From NCBI GenBank assembly GCA_022376925.1, contig JAIOJX010000004.1, positions 120,243,123 to 120,307,122 of the forward strand: a stretch of DNA of 64,000 nt. Direction: 5' to 3'. The DNA comes from Tragulus kanchil. Its lineage: Eukaryota > Chordata > Mammalia > Artiodactyla > Tragulidae. Below are positions 12,612 to 25,408 of this stretch, piece by piece. Position 1 is the first letter of the stretch. Each line of letters opens with the position of its first letter. The notes under the pieces were generated by a model. The model had not been told where the DNA came from and ran no database searches. It saw nothing but the letters and a program-made list of their open reading frames with translations. The translations under genes were made by a program, and so were the position numbers.

Positions 12612-12755
12612 TAACACTAAGATCCCCTGGAGGAAGACATGGCAGCCTACTCTAGTGTTCATGCCTGGAGAATCCCGTGGACAGAGGAGCTTGGCAGACT
12701 GCAGTCCATGGGGTTGCAAAGAGTTGAACTTAACTGAATGACTAAGTATAACACT
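12612..12755 (+). mobile_element. Bov-tA/BovA SINE fragment, 7-bp target-site duplication
   Basis: The body contains the BovA core ('ctggagaatcccgtggacag' then 'gcagtccatggggttgcaaa'). A short direct repeat, taacact, lies at 12612-12618 and 12749-12755. It is 5' truncated and non-coding. Confidence 0.8.
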
Positions 12756-12959
12756 CTAGAGCACAACTTGAGATAATTCATTTTGGAAAAACCTAAAAAT
12801 TCCTTACTTCAGTCAATGGGCTGCTACTAGATAAGTCTCTCTTGAAGATTTGGTAGTTAATACTTGATATTACCATCAAGTGGTATGAATCAGTCATCCT
12901 CGGTGTGTCATTAAAATATCCTATCATAATAAGATGTGCCTTAGTTTTTGCCCCAAAGC

Positions 12960-13110
12960 AAATAATTAACAATTAAAGGTTAATTATTTAGGTAGTTAAT
13001 ATTTAGTTAATTATTTATTTAGTTAATATTTAGTCAATTATTTAGTTAATTAATATTTGGTTGCTCTTTAGTTAATATTTAGTTAATTCTCTAGTTAATA
13101 AATAACTTGA
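12960..13110. repeat. AT-rich degenerate tandem repeat (unit like agttaatattt)
   Basis: About a dozen imperfect copies of a TTAGTTAAT-type unit of 8-20 bases follow each other. The pattern is internally repetitive and nearly free of G and C. It is probably a decayed minisatellite. Confidence 0.8.
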
Positions 13111-14976
13111 AAAAATATAGATTAATTAAAATTATATTTACTACTCTTAAGCTTCCATTAATAATAGTAAGACCTTAGATATAATCTTATATCAGTGTAA
13201 AAACTGAATATTTTAATTTTACATGAACATACAAAAAGACTGACATTTAGGTAAATCACATAATAATGAAGAAATTTATGAGTAATTTTTATTCTGTTGT
13301 AAAATATTAGCAACCAGCACTACAATATGAGACTTAATCAAAAAAATAAATGTAAGCCTTAACATGGTGAAAAGTTATGCACTGAAGTTTCTAAGTGTGA
13401 ACTCTTGTAAATCTTGAGGTTTCACATGTCAAACAAACTGTATATAACAGTCTTACCAACATCTCTGAATTTCTAATGTTATTTTCCAAAGCATAGGGTC
13501 TATCTTTCCACATGGACAAACCCTTCAGAATTACATAATTTAAAAATAAAGATACTTTTTCAAAAATGAACTTAATGTTTTGAATGAAATTCTTTGATTT
13601 TCCCAGTTCCTCCAAGACTTTAAAGGATCCTTTAAAATTCAATGAACATTTTGTTTTGTTTTGCTTACCAATTTAGTGGATGGAAGAATCCTTAATTGAT
13701 TTGTCTTAAATAATGATAATAAAATAACTACTAACATTTAATATGTATGGCTCTTTGTACTTCAAAAAAAATCTTAGTCACTTCACATATTAAATAATTT
13801 TTCACAATAACTGAACATTGGGCACTATTAATGTAGTGTGCCTGTTAAATTATGAACAAATTGAGGCCTGAAAGGCCTATTCTGTGATCAGTACTATTTT
13901 GGTTCAACTTACTATGTTTTTTACACCTTTTGTTCTTAATAATTTAAAGCAGTGAATGTGATCATAAAATTAACCCAAGGCCTTGTTCCTTTCCTAAATC
14001 ATGCAGGGTCAACTGGATTGTCTTCCTGATACAGTCCTGTTTATTAGAATAAAGAGCTAACCAAAGATCAGATATTTTGAAAAAGAAGACTTTGTTCAAA
14101 ATATAACTTTTAAAAATCTGATGTAAAAATTGTTTAAGGAAAAGTCTCTAAAATGATTTTTTTCAGTGTACAAAATACAAATGACAATAATAAGCACATT
14201 TGCAGAGATAATAAAAACTCTGTCTACCCATGACTGTAGTGGAAAGAAAGACCTATCGTGTAATTAGGATAATATTGGTTTTAAGCTTTATTGATGATAT
14301 AATTTTGAGCAAGTCTTTTAGTGAACATTTAAGTACATAATCATTTTTTTATTATATATTAAAGTGAGATGGAGATCAAATCCATATAAACACATAGGGT
14401 TATTGAATGCAAGCAAATGCAACAGGCTTTTAAGAATCACGCCAAGAAGGCTGAATCTGCATTCCAGTTTTGTTTTAAAAACATGCCAGTGTAAGTACAA
14501 ATGGCTGTTTCAGTGGAGTTCAAAGTTAGCGCTCATTTCTACCCTCAATTGGTTGACTGATGTGGTGCTTGCTGAGGAGTCTTGTTTTGTCAACATTTCC
14601 TACAGAACACTTTTTCCAAATCAGTCATTTGGGAACTGGTGTTCTTTTTTTGCCGTCATGCTTTTAGCACTAGGGTTTTTTTTTTTGGCCTAAAATAAAT
14701 GCTCTTTTCCCTCACCATCCATGTTAAGATAACCTCTGTTAATTCTTAATATTTAGTTCTCCATTCCCCATGCGTAATCTTGAGGACAGCTCAGAGACAC
14801 CCTGCTCCTTGCTCCCCCAGCTCCTTCCCTTCTGTGGATGTTCATCACAGCACTTTCACCTTACACGACTTTGTTCGGTTACCAATCTTCTCCTTACCTT
14901 TGAGAAAGGAACAAAAAAGAGGAAGACATTTTTGAAAGGCAGGCAATTGAGGATAAATATTACGTGATATGCACAT
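13111..14976. other. Anonymous AT-rich intergenic DNA
   Basis: No gene recognised. 13730-13880 looks vaguely like an old mammalian SINE-type relic (ttcacatattaaataat … aaattgaggcc), but I cannot assign it. The 109-codon frame at 14364-14693 (+) has no recognisable domain and is present twice through D6. Confidence 0.5.
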
Positions 14977-14977
14977 G

Positions 14978-15183
14978 CTCAGTGGTCAGTAGTGTCTCTC
15001 ATTGCAACTCCATTGACTGGACTGTAGCCTGCCAAGGTCCTCTGTCCATGGGATTTTCCAGGCAAGAACACTGGAACTGGTTTGCTGTTTCCTCCTCTAG
15101 GGGATCTTCCTGCCGCAGGGACCGAACCTGTGTCTCCCACATTGACAGGTAGATTCTTTACCACTAAGTCACCTGGGAGGCCC
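14978..15183 (-). mobile_element. Bov-tA SINE, full structure
   Basis: On the minus strand it reads from a tRNA-Glu-like head (cctgggcctcccaggtgactta) through a B-box-like tract (ggttcggtccctgcgg) into the BovA body (tggacagaggaccttggcag). This is the standard Bov-tA arrangement of tRNA head plus BovA unit. Duplicate: 16112-16318. Non-coding. Confidence 0.85.
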
Positions 15184-16111
15184 AGGAAAAAATATTTCTT
15201 CAAGTGTTAATGCAAAAAGATAGACTTTGTTCAAAATATAACTTTTAAAAATCTGATGTAAAAATTGTTTAAGGAAAAGTCTCTAAAATGATTTTTTTCA
15301 GTGTACAAAATACAAATGACAATAATAAGCACATTTGCAGAGATAATAAAAACTCTGTCTACCCATGACTGTAGTGGAAAGAAAGACCTATCGTGTAATT
15401 AGGATAATATTGGTTTTAAGCTTTATTGATGATATAATTTTGAGCAAGTCTTTTAGTGAACATTTAAGTACATAATCATTTTTTTATTATATATTAAAGT
15501 GAGATGGAGATCAAATCCATATAAACACATAGGGTTATTGAATGCAAGCAAATGCAACAGGCTTTTAAGAATCACGCCAAGAAGGCTGAATCTGCATTCC
15601 AGTTTTGTTTTAAAAACATGCCAGTGTAAGTACAAATGGCTGTTTCAGTGGAGTTCAAAGTTAGCGCTCATTTCTACCCTCAATTGGTTGACTGATGTGG
15701 TGCTTGCTGAGGAGTCTTGTTTTGTCAACATTTCCTACAGAACACTTTTTCCAAATCAGTCATTTGGGAACTGGTGTTCTTTTTTTGCCGTCATGCTTTT
15801 AGCACTAGGGTTTTTTTTTTGGCCTAAAATAAATGCTCTTTTCCCTCACCATCCATGTTAAGATAACCTCTGTTAATTCTTAATATTTAGTTCTCCATTC
15901 CCCATGCGTAATCTTGAGGACAGCTCAGAGACACCCTGCTCCTTGCTCCCCCAGCTCCTTCCCTTCTGTGGATGTTCATCACAGCACTTTCACCTTACAC
16001 GACTTTGTTCGGTTACCAATCTTCTCCTTACCTTTGAGAAAGGAACAAAAAAGAGGAAGACATTTTTGAAAGGCAGGCAATTGAGGATAAATATTACGTG
16101 ATATGCACATG

Positions 16112-16318
16112 CTCAGTGGTCAGTAGTGTCTCTCATTGCAACTCCATTGACTGGACTGTAGCCTGCCAAGGTCCTCTGTCCATGGGATTTTCCAGGCAAG
16201 AACACTGGAACTGGTTTGCTGTTTCCTCCTCTAGGGGATCTTCCTGCCGCAGGGACCGAACCTGTGTCTCCCACATTGACAGGTAGATTCTTTACCACTA
16301 AGTCACCTGGGAGGCCCA
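16112..16318 (-). mobile_element. Bov-tA SINE copy (by D6)
   Basis: Same element and same internal substitutions as at 14978, carried here by D6. Confidence 0.9.
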
Positions 16319-16321
16319 GGA

Positions 16322-19300
16322 TTATATTTCTATTCAAAATTTCTTAATTCCACTTAATGCAATTATCTTATCTCGATTGTTAGTTATTTTGTATGCATAC
16401 TTTCAAAAGCAATTAGGTGACATTTCATTACAAATTTAAACCAAATATCAAGTCCTGGAATATTTCCTGAGCTTCAAGGGAAAAAATCTGCAGCAGTTTA
16501 ATTCCTCTGGAGGGTGTGCCTAGGTTCTTTGTTATTCTCAACCTGCATTAGAGAGGAAATAATAATGAGGAGTCATTAACACATTTTACTACTGGTATGT
16601 ATGGCTCTACCCAGTACTGATGTGTCCTTATACAAAGGCTTTCTGCTTTTGTAAAGCTTCTATTAGTTGCATACTAAACTATCTGAGAATTCTTGCTCAG
16701 GCATTTTCCCTCACAGGGACAAATCCACCCTCAGAATACAGAAGGTTTGATCCTACAGTGAGTCATTATAATGGGAAAATTCCACTCAAGAGAATTCTTT
16801 AACTTGCCTCAGTGTTCTGCGTTTTCACTCTTATTTTTCTCTGGGAAATTTTATCAATTTCTACCTTCTGATTACTGATTTGAATTGTGTCAGTAAACAC
16901 TTTTTTTTTTTTTTAATTATTCTGGGTTTTGATTTATAAATCTGTGGTTGGCTTTTAAGACAGGCTATTTAAAAACACTTGATGCAAAATTTAATATTGT
17001 AATTAAAGATGCATAGAAATATAACTGACTTCCTTATATAAGTAGAAAAATTCTCTATATACTGAAGTATGGAAATGCTTAGTAGCAGAAAATTGTTGAA
17101 TAATGAAAACTGAGTATTTGAATATTAACCTTTAGACTTTGTAAATGTGGGAGAGTAATGGCTAGGGAATTATTATTTAAAATAATTAATAACTTCCCCA
17201 AATTAAGTTATTAGGCCTAGAATGAATAGATGCAGAGATCATAAAAGGAGTGTCATATATGAATAGGTACAAGGAGGTATTTTACTGGTGGGTGTTAATA
17301 GAATCTCAGTTTAGGAGGGATGCAGAAAAATCATAGTAATTCCATTGTTAGGGTGATATAATCAACACTGGCATCTCTTGGCAAGAGAATAACATTGACC
17401 TGTTATGAGAGCTTTTTAATTTAATAGAACCACAATGAAATAGCAGCATTCGGGTTCTGCTCCTTATCTATAGCTCATTTCAACTTCTTATCAAGTTATG
17501 CCAAGGATGCAATTCAATTTTATTTTGTTGCCAGTATGAGAATATTCTTCAAAGTAATTTTGTCTCAAGGCTTTAAGTCCTGTTTAATTAAGACATTCTT
17601 TGAACTGAGTGATCTTATGAATTAGAATGGTTACTTAATAGTTTATGACTCTTTAAGAATCTTATAAGTAAATTCCTTTGCTTGCAACGTAGTACTTCAC
17701 AAAGAAAGCATCTTCTGCATTACAACATTGTTTATAGATGATAGAACAGGCAACATTACACATACAAATGTATTCTACGGAGAAAATCATGTCTCATGTA
17801 GGTTTGTTTTTTGAGACCACCCAAGGCTACAGAGTGGATGCGCTGGAAAAGATATCACTTTGTAATGACACTTCCTCCAGTCATTGTTTCTATTAGTTTC
17901 TGCAGGTAAAAACATCCATAATGAATTTGATAGCATCCCCCGGATAGAACATCAGGTCATGTAGCAGAGGATTCAAGGGATCAAGAAGACTATCCATTCT
18001 GTGTATCATAACTCATGAGTTTGTTTTTCACGTCCATTAGATTGATCCTTAAATCTGACAACTCAATTTTAATTTACATTTTCATTTTTTTTTTCCTTCT
18101 GATGTCTTCCCATGATGAATTTCAGTTCAACTCCATTTAACTACAATACATACACGATTCTTCTGACAAGATAATTACTTTGGGCTATTTCATGAGGTAT
18201 TTTTAGTTTACAGAGCATAGAAATAAAGGAAGCTTTTACCAGATACGAATGTGTAGTTCCAGTGTGCCTTACAAGTCCGTTTATGAATTTCTCCTGCTGT
18301 CTTTTCTTTCCTTTCCCTCTGATACAGATTAATACCAGATGTAACCCAAGCTGCCACCTGTCCCTTGTTTATCTGAGATGATTTCTTTTTATCATCTCAT
18401 GTTCCTTAGTACTGATAATTATAGAAAGCTTATTTTAAAATCAGATTTTTAAAAATACGACCTTTCTAAAGAATGAATAGAATGCTTGGCATATTTGTTG
18501 TCATAAAATGAGAGGCACTCAAAGGAATGTATAGTCAGACATAATTAATTGCTATTTTAAGAATATACCATTAAAACAGCTGAGAAAACAATGTTTTTTA
18601 AAGTGGCATGACACTTGGTAGAATAGGCATTTGAGCTTATAAGTAATCCTTATGCTTTTTTTGCAAAACGTATTTGTCTCAAGGCTTTAAGTCCTGTTTA
18701 ATTAAGACATTCTTTGAACTGAGTGATCTTATGAATTAGAATGGTTACTTAATAGTTTATGACTCTTTAAGAATCTTATAAGTAAATTCCTTTGCTTGCA
18801 ACGTAGTACTTCACAAAGAAAGCATCTTCTGCATTACAACATTGTTTATAGATGATAGAACAGGCAACATTACACATACAAATGTATTCTACGGAGAAAA
18901 TCATGTCTCATGTAGGTTTGTTTTTTGAGACCACCCAAGGCTACAGAGTGGATGCGCTGGAAAAGATATCACTTTGTAATGACACTTCCTCCAGTCATTG
19001 TTTCTATTAGTTTCTGCAGGTAAAAACATCCATAATGAATTTGATAGCATCCCCCGGATAGAACATCAGGTCATGTAGCAGAGGATTCAAGGGATCAAGA
19101 AGACTATCCATTCTGTGTATCATAACTCATGAGTTTGTTTTTCACGTCCATTAGATTGATCCTTAAATCTGACAACTCAATTTTAATTTACATTTTCATT
19201 TTTTTTTTCCTTCTGATGTCTTCCCATGATGAATTTCAGTTCAACTCCATTTAACTACAATACATACACGATTCTTCTGACAAGATAATTACTTTGGGCT

Positions 19301-20170
19301 ATTTCATGAGGTATTTTTAGTTTACAGAGCATAGAAATAAAGGAAGCTTTTACCAGATACGAATGTGTAGTTCCAGTGTGCCTTACAAGTCCGTTTATGA
19401 ATTTCTCCTGCTGTCTTTTCTTTCCTTTCCCTCTGATACAGATTAATACCAGATGTAACCCAAGCTGCCACCTGTCCCTTGTTTATCTGAGATGATTTCT
19501 TTTTATCATCTCATGTTCCTTAGTACTGATAATTATAGAAAGCTTATTTTAAAATCAGATTTTTAAAAATACGACCTTTCTAAAGAATGAATAGAATGCT
19601 TGGCATATTTGTTGTCATAAAATGAGAGGCACTCAAAGGAATGTATAGTCAGACATAATTAATTGCTATTTTAAGAATATACCATTAAAACAGCTGAGAA
19701 AACATACTGGTTTTTTTCTAATGTGGACATGACACTTGGTAGAATAGGCATTTGGAGGTGTTTCCTGCGGGTGCGCCTGCACTTAATTTCCTTATTCAGA
19801 TTACTTATGCTGAGAGGGAGATGCATTTATGAGGTACCAGAATGGGCTTAATCATTGAAAATGTCATTGTGGAACAGAATGAAGTTAAATTAGCTGAGTG
19901 TTTAACTTTTGATTAATTAACAAATTACCTTTAGTCAGATAAGAAGAATATTACTACATACATGAGTGAGCCTGAGGATACAGATGGTCAATAGTGAGAC
20001 CCATACTTTCTCCAATGTTCCTTACTTGTCTGCACATTTACAACTAAAAAGGATGCTTTAAGCTAAAGATGGAAGAACACCTGTTATCACCGAAAAATTC
20101 AACTGACCTAGGCAGAAATTAGAGCACAATTCGTAGGAAATAGAAAAAAAAAAAAAAAAAAGCTATATAA
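16322..20170. other. Anonymous intergenic DNA containing D7
   Basis: No gene or repeat family recognised apart from the internal duplication D7. A T run sits at 16901-16914. Confidence 0.55.
17558..19754 (+). repeat. Tandem duplication D7 (offset 1114-1121)
   Basis: Segment 17558-18633 recurs at 18672-19754, with 38 unmatched bases between. The copies look identical for about 1,030 bases, then diverge close to the left copy's end ('acaatgttttttaaagtggc' versus 'acatactggtttttttctaatg') before agreeing again on 'atgacacttggtagaatagg'. Confidence 0.95.
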
Positions 20171-20184
20171 TTAACAGAGAGGAC

Positions 20185-20392
20185 TTCAGCTTTGAAGACC
20201 AAGGGACCTGGGTTAAAATTGCCCTTTCTGCTACTCCAGAGTTATATATTCATTGTTATGCTGCTTCCTTTTCTGAGATTCAGTTATTCATATGTAAAAG
20301 GCTTGCTTGTAGGATTATTGGTAGGGTTAGAGATCATATCTATAAGAAACTTTATAAAGAGTGTCTGGCCTATGATGAGTGTTCATAAACAA
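20185..20392 (+). repeat. MIR SINE relic
   Basis: Shows the MIR layout from 'gggacctgggttaaaattgcc' through 'ctgagattcagttattcatatgtaaa' to 'gtgtctggcctatgatgagtgttcat'. Non-coding. Duplicate at 21313-21520. Confidence 0.75.
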
Positions 20393-20536
20393 TCATCATA
20401 CATTTCCTAAAAAGTGTGAGTAATTTTAACATTGTGAAGCTTTTGTTTATAAACTGATGTGAAAAATTATTGAAATTTTTGCACGGATAATTTAGATTCT
20501 CTTCTGATTTAGAAATTCTTAAGTCTGGCTCCTAAA

Positions 20537-20888
20537 AATGTAGGAATTCTTTTTTTTTTTTTAAGATTTATTTATTTACTTTGGTGGGGGTGGGGTGGGG
20601 AGGGAGGGGAGTAGGCGGGCCACTTCTATTGGTCTTTCATTTGTCCATTTTCATCCATCTTTGTTCTTTGACCCCTGTGGGCCTCCCATCGCGGTGGCCT
20701 CTTGTCACAGAGCACTGGCTCTGGGCGCATGCACTCCAGAGTTCCGGCTCGGTAATTGGACACATTGGTCCAGCCGCTCTGCGGCACATGGGATCTTCCC
20801 AGGCCAGGGATAGAACTGGCGCCCCTTGCACTGCAAGGCGGTGTCCTTACCCACTGGACCACCAGGGAAGCCCAATGTAGGAATTCTT
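20537..20888 (-). mobile_element. CHR-type SINE, long form, 15-bp target-site duplication
   Basis: The direct repeat aatgtaggaattctt lies at 20537-20551 and 20874-20888. On the minus strand the element has a tRNA-Glu-like head with A-box TGGTCCAGTGG, the family body, a C-rich box (seen on the plus strand as the G-rich tract 20583-20612), then AATAAA motifs, TCTT and a poly(A) tail. Confidence 0.9.
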
Positions 20889-21664
20889 ATGTTTGTAAAT
20901 CTTATATTAGTTTCAGCATATGCTCAACAGGTAAATGTAGTGATATAGGGATTTTACTACATATCATAAATTTATTATGTAAATTCACTATATAAAAATA
21001 AATATATGGATGTTAAATATTAAATTTTTCAGCCTAGATTGATTAAAGAAGTTTACGAAGAACCCATCAAAATACTTAATTTTATTCCTACAGATTTTCC
21101 CCTTTCACGATTTTTTGCAGTGAGACCCATACTTTCTCCAATGTTCCTTACTTGTCTGCACATTTACAACTAAAAAGGATGCTTTAAGCTAAAGATGGAA
21201 GAACACCTGTTATCACCGAAAAATTCAACTGACCTAGGCAGAAATTAGAGCACAATTCGTAGGAAATAGAAAAAAAAAAAAAAAAAAAAGCTATATAATT
21301 AACAGAGAGGACTTCAGCTTTGAAGACCAAGGGACCTGGGTTAAAATTGCCCTTTCTGCTACTCCAGAGTTATATATTCATTGTTATGCTGCTTCCTTTT
21401 CTGAGATTCAGTTATTCATATGTAAAAGGCTTGCTTGTAGGATTATTGGTAGGGTTAGAGATCATATCTATAAGAAACTTTATAAAGAGTGTCTGGCCTA
21501 TGATGAGTGTTCATAAACAATCATCATACATTTCCTAAAAAGTGTGAGTAATTTTAACATTGTGAAGCTTTTGTTTATAAACTGATGTGAAAAATTATTG
21601 AAATTTTTGCACGGATAATTTAGATTCTCTTCTGATTTAGAAATTCTTAAGTCTGGCTCCTAAA

Positions 21665-22011
21665 AATGTAGGAATTCTTTTTTTTTTTTTACTTATTTAT
21701 TTTTTGGGGGGGGGGGGGGGGGGGGGGAGGGGAGTAGGCGGGCCACTTCTATTGGTCTTTCATTTGTCCATTTTCATCCATCTTTGTTCTTTGACCCCTG
21801 TGGGCCTCCCATCGCGGTGGCCTCTTGTCACAGAGCACTGGCTCTGGGCGCATGCACTCCAGAGTTCCGGCTCGGTAATTGGACACATTGGTCCAGCCGC
21901 TCTGCGGCACATGGGATCTTCCCAGGCCAGGGATAGAACTGGCGCCCCTTGCACTGCAAGGCGGTGTCCTTACCCACTGGACCACCAGGGAAGCCCAATG
22001 TAGGAATTCTT
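21665..22011 (-). mobile_element. CHR-type SINE copy (by D8) with poly-G anomaly
   Basis: Same insertion as 20537-20888, with the same flanking repeat. The tail region differs: 'acttatttattttt' followed by an unbroken G run replaces the interrupted G-rich tract of the left copy. This looks like consensus failure in a hard-to-read stretch. Confidence 0.85.
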
Positions 22012-22274
22012 ATGTTTGTAAATCTTATATTAGTTTCAGCATATGCTCAACAGGTAAATGTAGTGATATAGGGATTTTACTACATATCATAAATTTATTA
22101 TGTAAATTCACTATATAAAAATAAATATATGGATGTTAAATATTAAATTTTTCAGCCTAGATTGATTAAAGAAGTTTACGAAGAACCCATCAAAATACTT
22201 AATTTTATTCCTACAGATTTTCCCCTATGAGTTAAACTGTTACTATACGGTATTCTTCTATTCTGTATTATGCT

Positions 22275-22415
22275 ATAATGCATGATCAACTCAGTGGACA
22301 TGAGTTTGAGCAAACTCCAGGAGATGATGAAGGACAGGGAAGCCTGACTTGCTGCAGTCCATGGGGTCACAAAGAGTGGGACATGACTGAATGACTGAAC
22401 TGAACTGATAATGCA
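22275..22415 (+). mobile_element. BovA/BovB 3'-end SINE fragment, 8-bp target-site duplication
   Basis: The body (ggacatgagtttgagcaaac … ccatggggtcacaaagagt … tgactgaactgaactga) matches the shared 3' end of BovB and BovA2. Direct repeat ataatgca at 22275-22282 and 22408-22415. Confidence 0.8.
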
Positions 22416-23000
22416 ATATATTCTTCTCTTCTTCAAGTTCTAGTTTTATTAATACATGCTCCATCACATACTTTATTTTGTTGGAGCAAATTAGTGTTAA
22501 CTTTTATTATTATTTGTCAATCTAAAAAATAAAATGTCACCATTGGTGTCAGGAAATCATTAAATTTATATGAAGTGTGATCTACACAAGAGTCTTTTTC
22601 ATTGCATAAGCTTTTCTTATTCTGAGTGGATCTGTAGGAATGAAATGTGATACTTCTTTTGATCTGTTACTTTCATTTTGGCATTTCTCACTTAATATCC
22701 CAAATCACAGGCTTTATCTCAAAATAATTACCTTTCTGGCTTTTTTAAAACTGCAATACTTATTCATAGCATCTAATTATGATGTGTGCATATTTGTGTG
22801 CATGTAAAATTTGCCTAAATTTTAAGTCAACAGACTTTCTCAGGATAGACCTTTTTCTCTGATAGCATTCTGCTGTTGATATTCAGAGAAAGCAGGAAAG
22901 ACATTCAGATCAATTAGGAAGCTGTGACATATATACAAACAGAGATAATGATAAGAAAACAACCACAAGATTATATTCTAATATAGTTGTGATATGAACT
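22416..23000. other. Anonymous intergenic DNA
   Basis: No gene or repeat family recognised. Confidence 0.5.
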
Positions 23001-23039
23001 AACCGCCTGAAGTTAAACTCAGGCTTCATATGTTTAAGA

Positions 23040-23650
23040 ACATGAAACCCAACAAGCCTGCTGTCAGTTTTGATGCTGGTCACAAATTGGGCACCCTTTG
23101 TTCACAAATACTTGTGACCAACTGTTATAAGTCCAGGAGTCTCTCCCCTGCCCCCAGATTTGATAATTCATTAGGATAATTCATAGAACTCATGAAAGCA
23201 CTATGCTTATGATTAAAGTTTTATTATAAAGGATGCAAATCTGTTGTAGCTTAATGAAGAAACACAAAGGAGAATGTTTGGGTATGTCCTAAACACAGAG
23301 GTTTCCTGTGCCTCCCCATGGAATCAGGGAGCATCACCCTCCAGGTACATTGATGGCACAGTAAGTTTTGGTGTCCCCGGAGTTTGTACTGAGGCTTCAT
23401 CATGAAGACATGAATGATTAAAATCCTGAATCCTGAATCAATCCCCGTTGTTAACAGCCCCCCTCCCCTCCCTGGAGGTCAAACTGGTTTAATTCTCCAT
23501 CCTTTTAATAACCTGGTTCATCTTTCTGATGATCATTCCAGTTCTGAGAAGTAGGCTCAGTATAAACTCAGGTGTGATCCAATGTGCTTATAAGTAGCAA
23601 AGGCACTCCTATCACTTGGATTCCCTCCCAGGAATCTATGACAAAAGCCA
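23040..23650 (+). mobile_element. Ancient LTR relic, probably mammalian ERVL/MaLR-like
   Basis: The series 'gttttattataaaggatgca', 'catggaatcagggagcatcaccctcc', 'gaggcttcatcatgaagacatgaatgatta', 'ctcccctccctggaggtcaa', 'ataaactcaggtgtgatcc' and 'ggcactcctatcactt' resembles old non-autonomous mammalian LTRs. I cannot name the subfamily. No internal viral region is present and nothing here is coding. Confidence 0.5.
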
Positions 23651-24334
23651 GCAAATTTCCAATCAGTTGGAAATTTAATCAAATTCATTTATAAGTGATA
23701 TGCCAAAAATCTGATTTGAAAGCTTCTACTTAGAAATTGAGAGAAATAAAGCTTGTAAAGATGTTCCTCTGAACATCTAAAGATTTTATATAAAATTAAG
23801 TGTAGCTAAACAAATTAAATACAGACAGCTCAAAAGCTTTGGAATATCTTGTGCTGTGTGAATAACTTTGGATAGTATTTCTATATTTACTTAAAGTTGT
23901 TTTTTTTTTTTTTTTTTTTCATACCAGTGTAGAATAAAAATGAGAAGGTTTAAATTTTGGAAAACACAAACTTGGTGAACACTCAAAAATATCATTAACA
24001 GACAAATGATTTGTTTTCTCTTTTAAAAGTATTTGTTGATGACAGGCACTCTGATAAAAGTGATAGGAGATAGGACTTGCAGAAAAATTTGAGCTGAAAG
24101 GGTTATGCATTTTTAATATGAAAAAATCAGAATATTATAAAGTTATCAGAACTTGATATGAGCATAACACGTACTTTAGCATCTGTAAAGATTTTTTTTT
24201 CTCAATTAAAATACTGTGGTCTGTTGAGAAATTAATGAAAAGTATAAGAACTTTTTTAATAAAGTGAACCTTGAAGAAAAAAACAATATGTTTTAAAAAC
24301 AGAGTCTTCAGATGAATACTTGGATATGCAATAT

Positions 24335-24681
24335 GGGACTTCCCTGATGGCTCAGTAGTAGAGAGTTCCCCTGCCGATGTAGGAGACATGAGTTCAATCC
24401 CTGATCCGGGAAGATCCCACATGCTGTGGAATGACCAAGTCCATTAGCCACAATTATTGAGCCTGTGTTCTAGAGCCTCAGAGACGCAACTATTGAGCCC
24501 ATGTGCCACAACTACTGAAGCCCATGTGCCCTAGAGCCTGAGTTCCACAACAAGAAAAAATCACTGCAACAAGAAGCCTGCTCACTTCAACTAGAGAGTA
24601 GCCCCCACTCCCTGCAGCTAGAGAAGAGCCTGTGGCAGCAGTAAAAACCCAGCATAGCCCAAAATAAATAAATAAATAAAA
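24335..24681 (+). mobile_element. Classical CHR SINE (tRNA-Glu derived)
   Basis: A tRNA-Glu-like head (gggacttccctgatggctcag, then gagttcaatccctgatccgg) is followed by the CHR body with its internal repetition of 'gcccatgtgccacaactactg', ending in a run of aaataaataaataaataaa. This is the standard cetartiodactyl body and is clearly different from the variant body of the other CHR-type elements in this window. Diverged and non-coding. Confidence 0.85.
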
Positions 24682-25263
24682 GATTTAATGGTTTCCCTAC
24701 TTGTAAATGCGTATTTGCAATTACCTACATAATGGTTAGTTATTAAGTATGACTATATATAAATGATAGGCATTCATTTATCCACTAAACTTTAATAGGA
24801 CGCTGCTTTTTATCACATCTTTACTATAATTATAAACTGAACAGATTTTTGTCGAAATAATTTAGTTCCATCTTTCAAACACAATAAATCATTCTAATAG
24901 CAATTTTTCTATCTTATTGTAGGTTATTTGGAGGACCGGTATGTTCCAAAAAAGACTGTCTTTTACGAATAACATCATACCACTTTTGATTTTTAAAGTA
25001 TATTATATTTATTATTTTATCATTTATTTTAGCAGTCACTGAAACATAATTTGGAAATGGTCTCCTGGTAGATTTAAAAAAAATTGTCATACAAGTATCA
25101 GGAAAAGATTATCATTGCTGTCATGATGGTACTGTATCCTGCTTGATTTCTCTGGATGGAAAGGCTAGAATAAAGATTATTTGATTTTTTTTTATTTAAA
25201 ATTAGGTCACTAAGGTTAGTTGATAGTAGATTTAAGGTGTAAGAGCTACAATTCTTACCTGTC
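24682..25263. other. Anonymous AT-rich intergenic DNA
   Basis: No gene or repeat family recognised. Confidence 0.5.
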
Positions 25264-25408
25264 AAAAAATTCAAGTGGTTCCCCAGAAATAAACCCACGC
25301 ACCTATGGGTACCTTATTTTTGATAAAGGAGGTGAAAATATAAAATAGGACAAATACAGACTCTTCAACAAATGGTGCTGGGAAAATTGGACAGCTACAT
25401 GCATAAAA

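Larger units (their letters stand above)
14087..16321 (+). repeat. Tandem duplication D6 (offset 1134-1135)
   Basis: Segment 14087-15186 recurs at 15222-16321 with 35 bases of unmatched filler between. The main difference seen is one T in the run at 14680/15813. Both copies end at the last base of a Bov-tA SINE. Confidence 0.95.
19994..22226 (+). repeat. Tandem duplication D8 (offset 1123-1128)
   Basis: Segment 19994-21105 recurs at 21120-22226. Differences are an A run (18 versus 20) and a strong change in the G-rich part of a SINE. There the left copy has a structured G-rich tract, while the right copy has an uninterrupted run of about 22 G (21706-21727). Confidence 0.95.

Noticed and set aside
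16901..16914. T run as a Pol III or transcription terminator
   Set aside because: No transcription unit lies upstream, and similar T runs are common in this AT-rich DNA.
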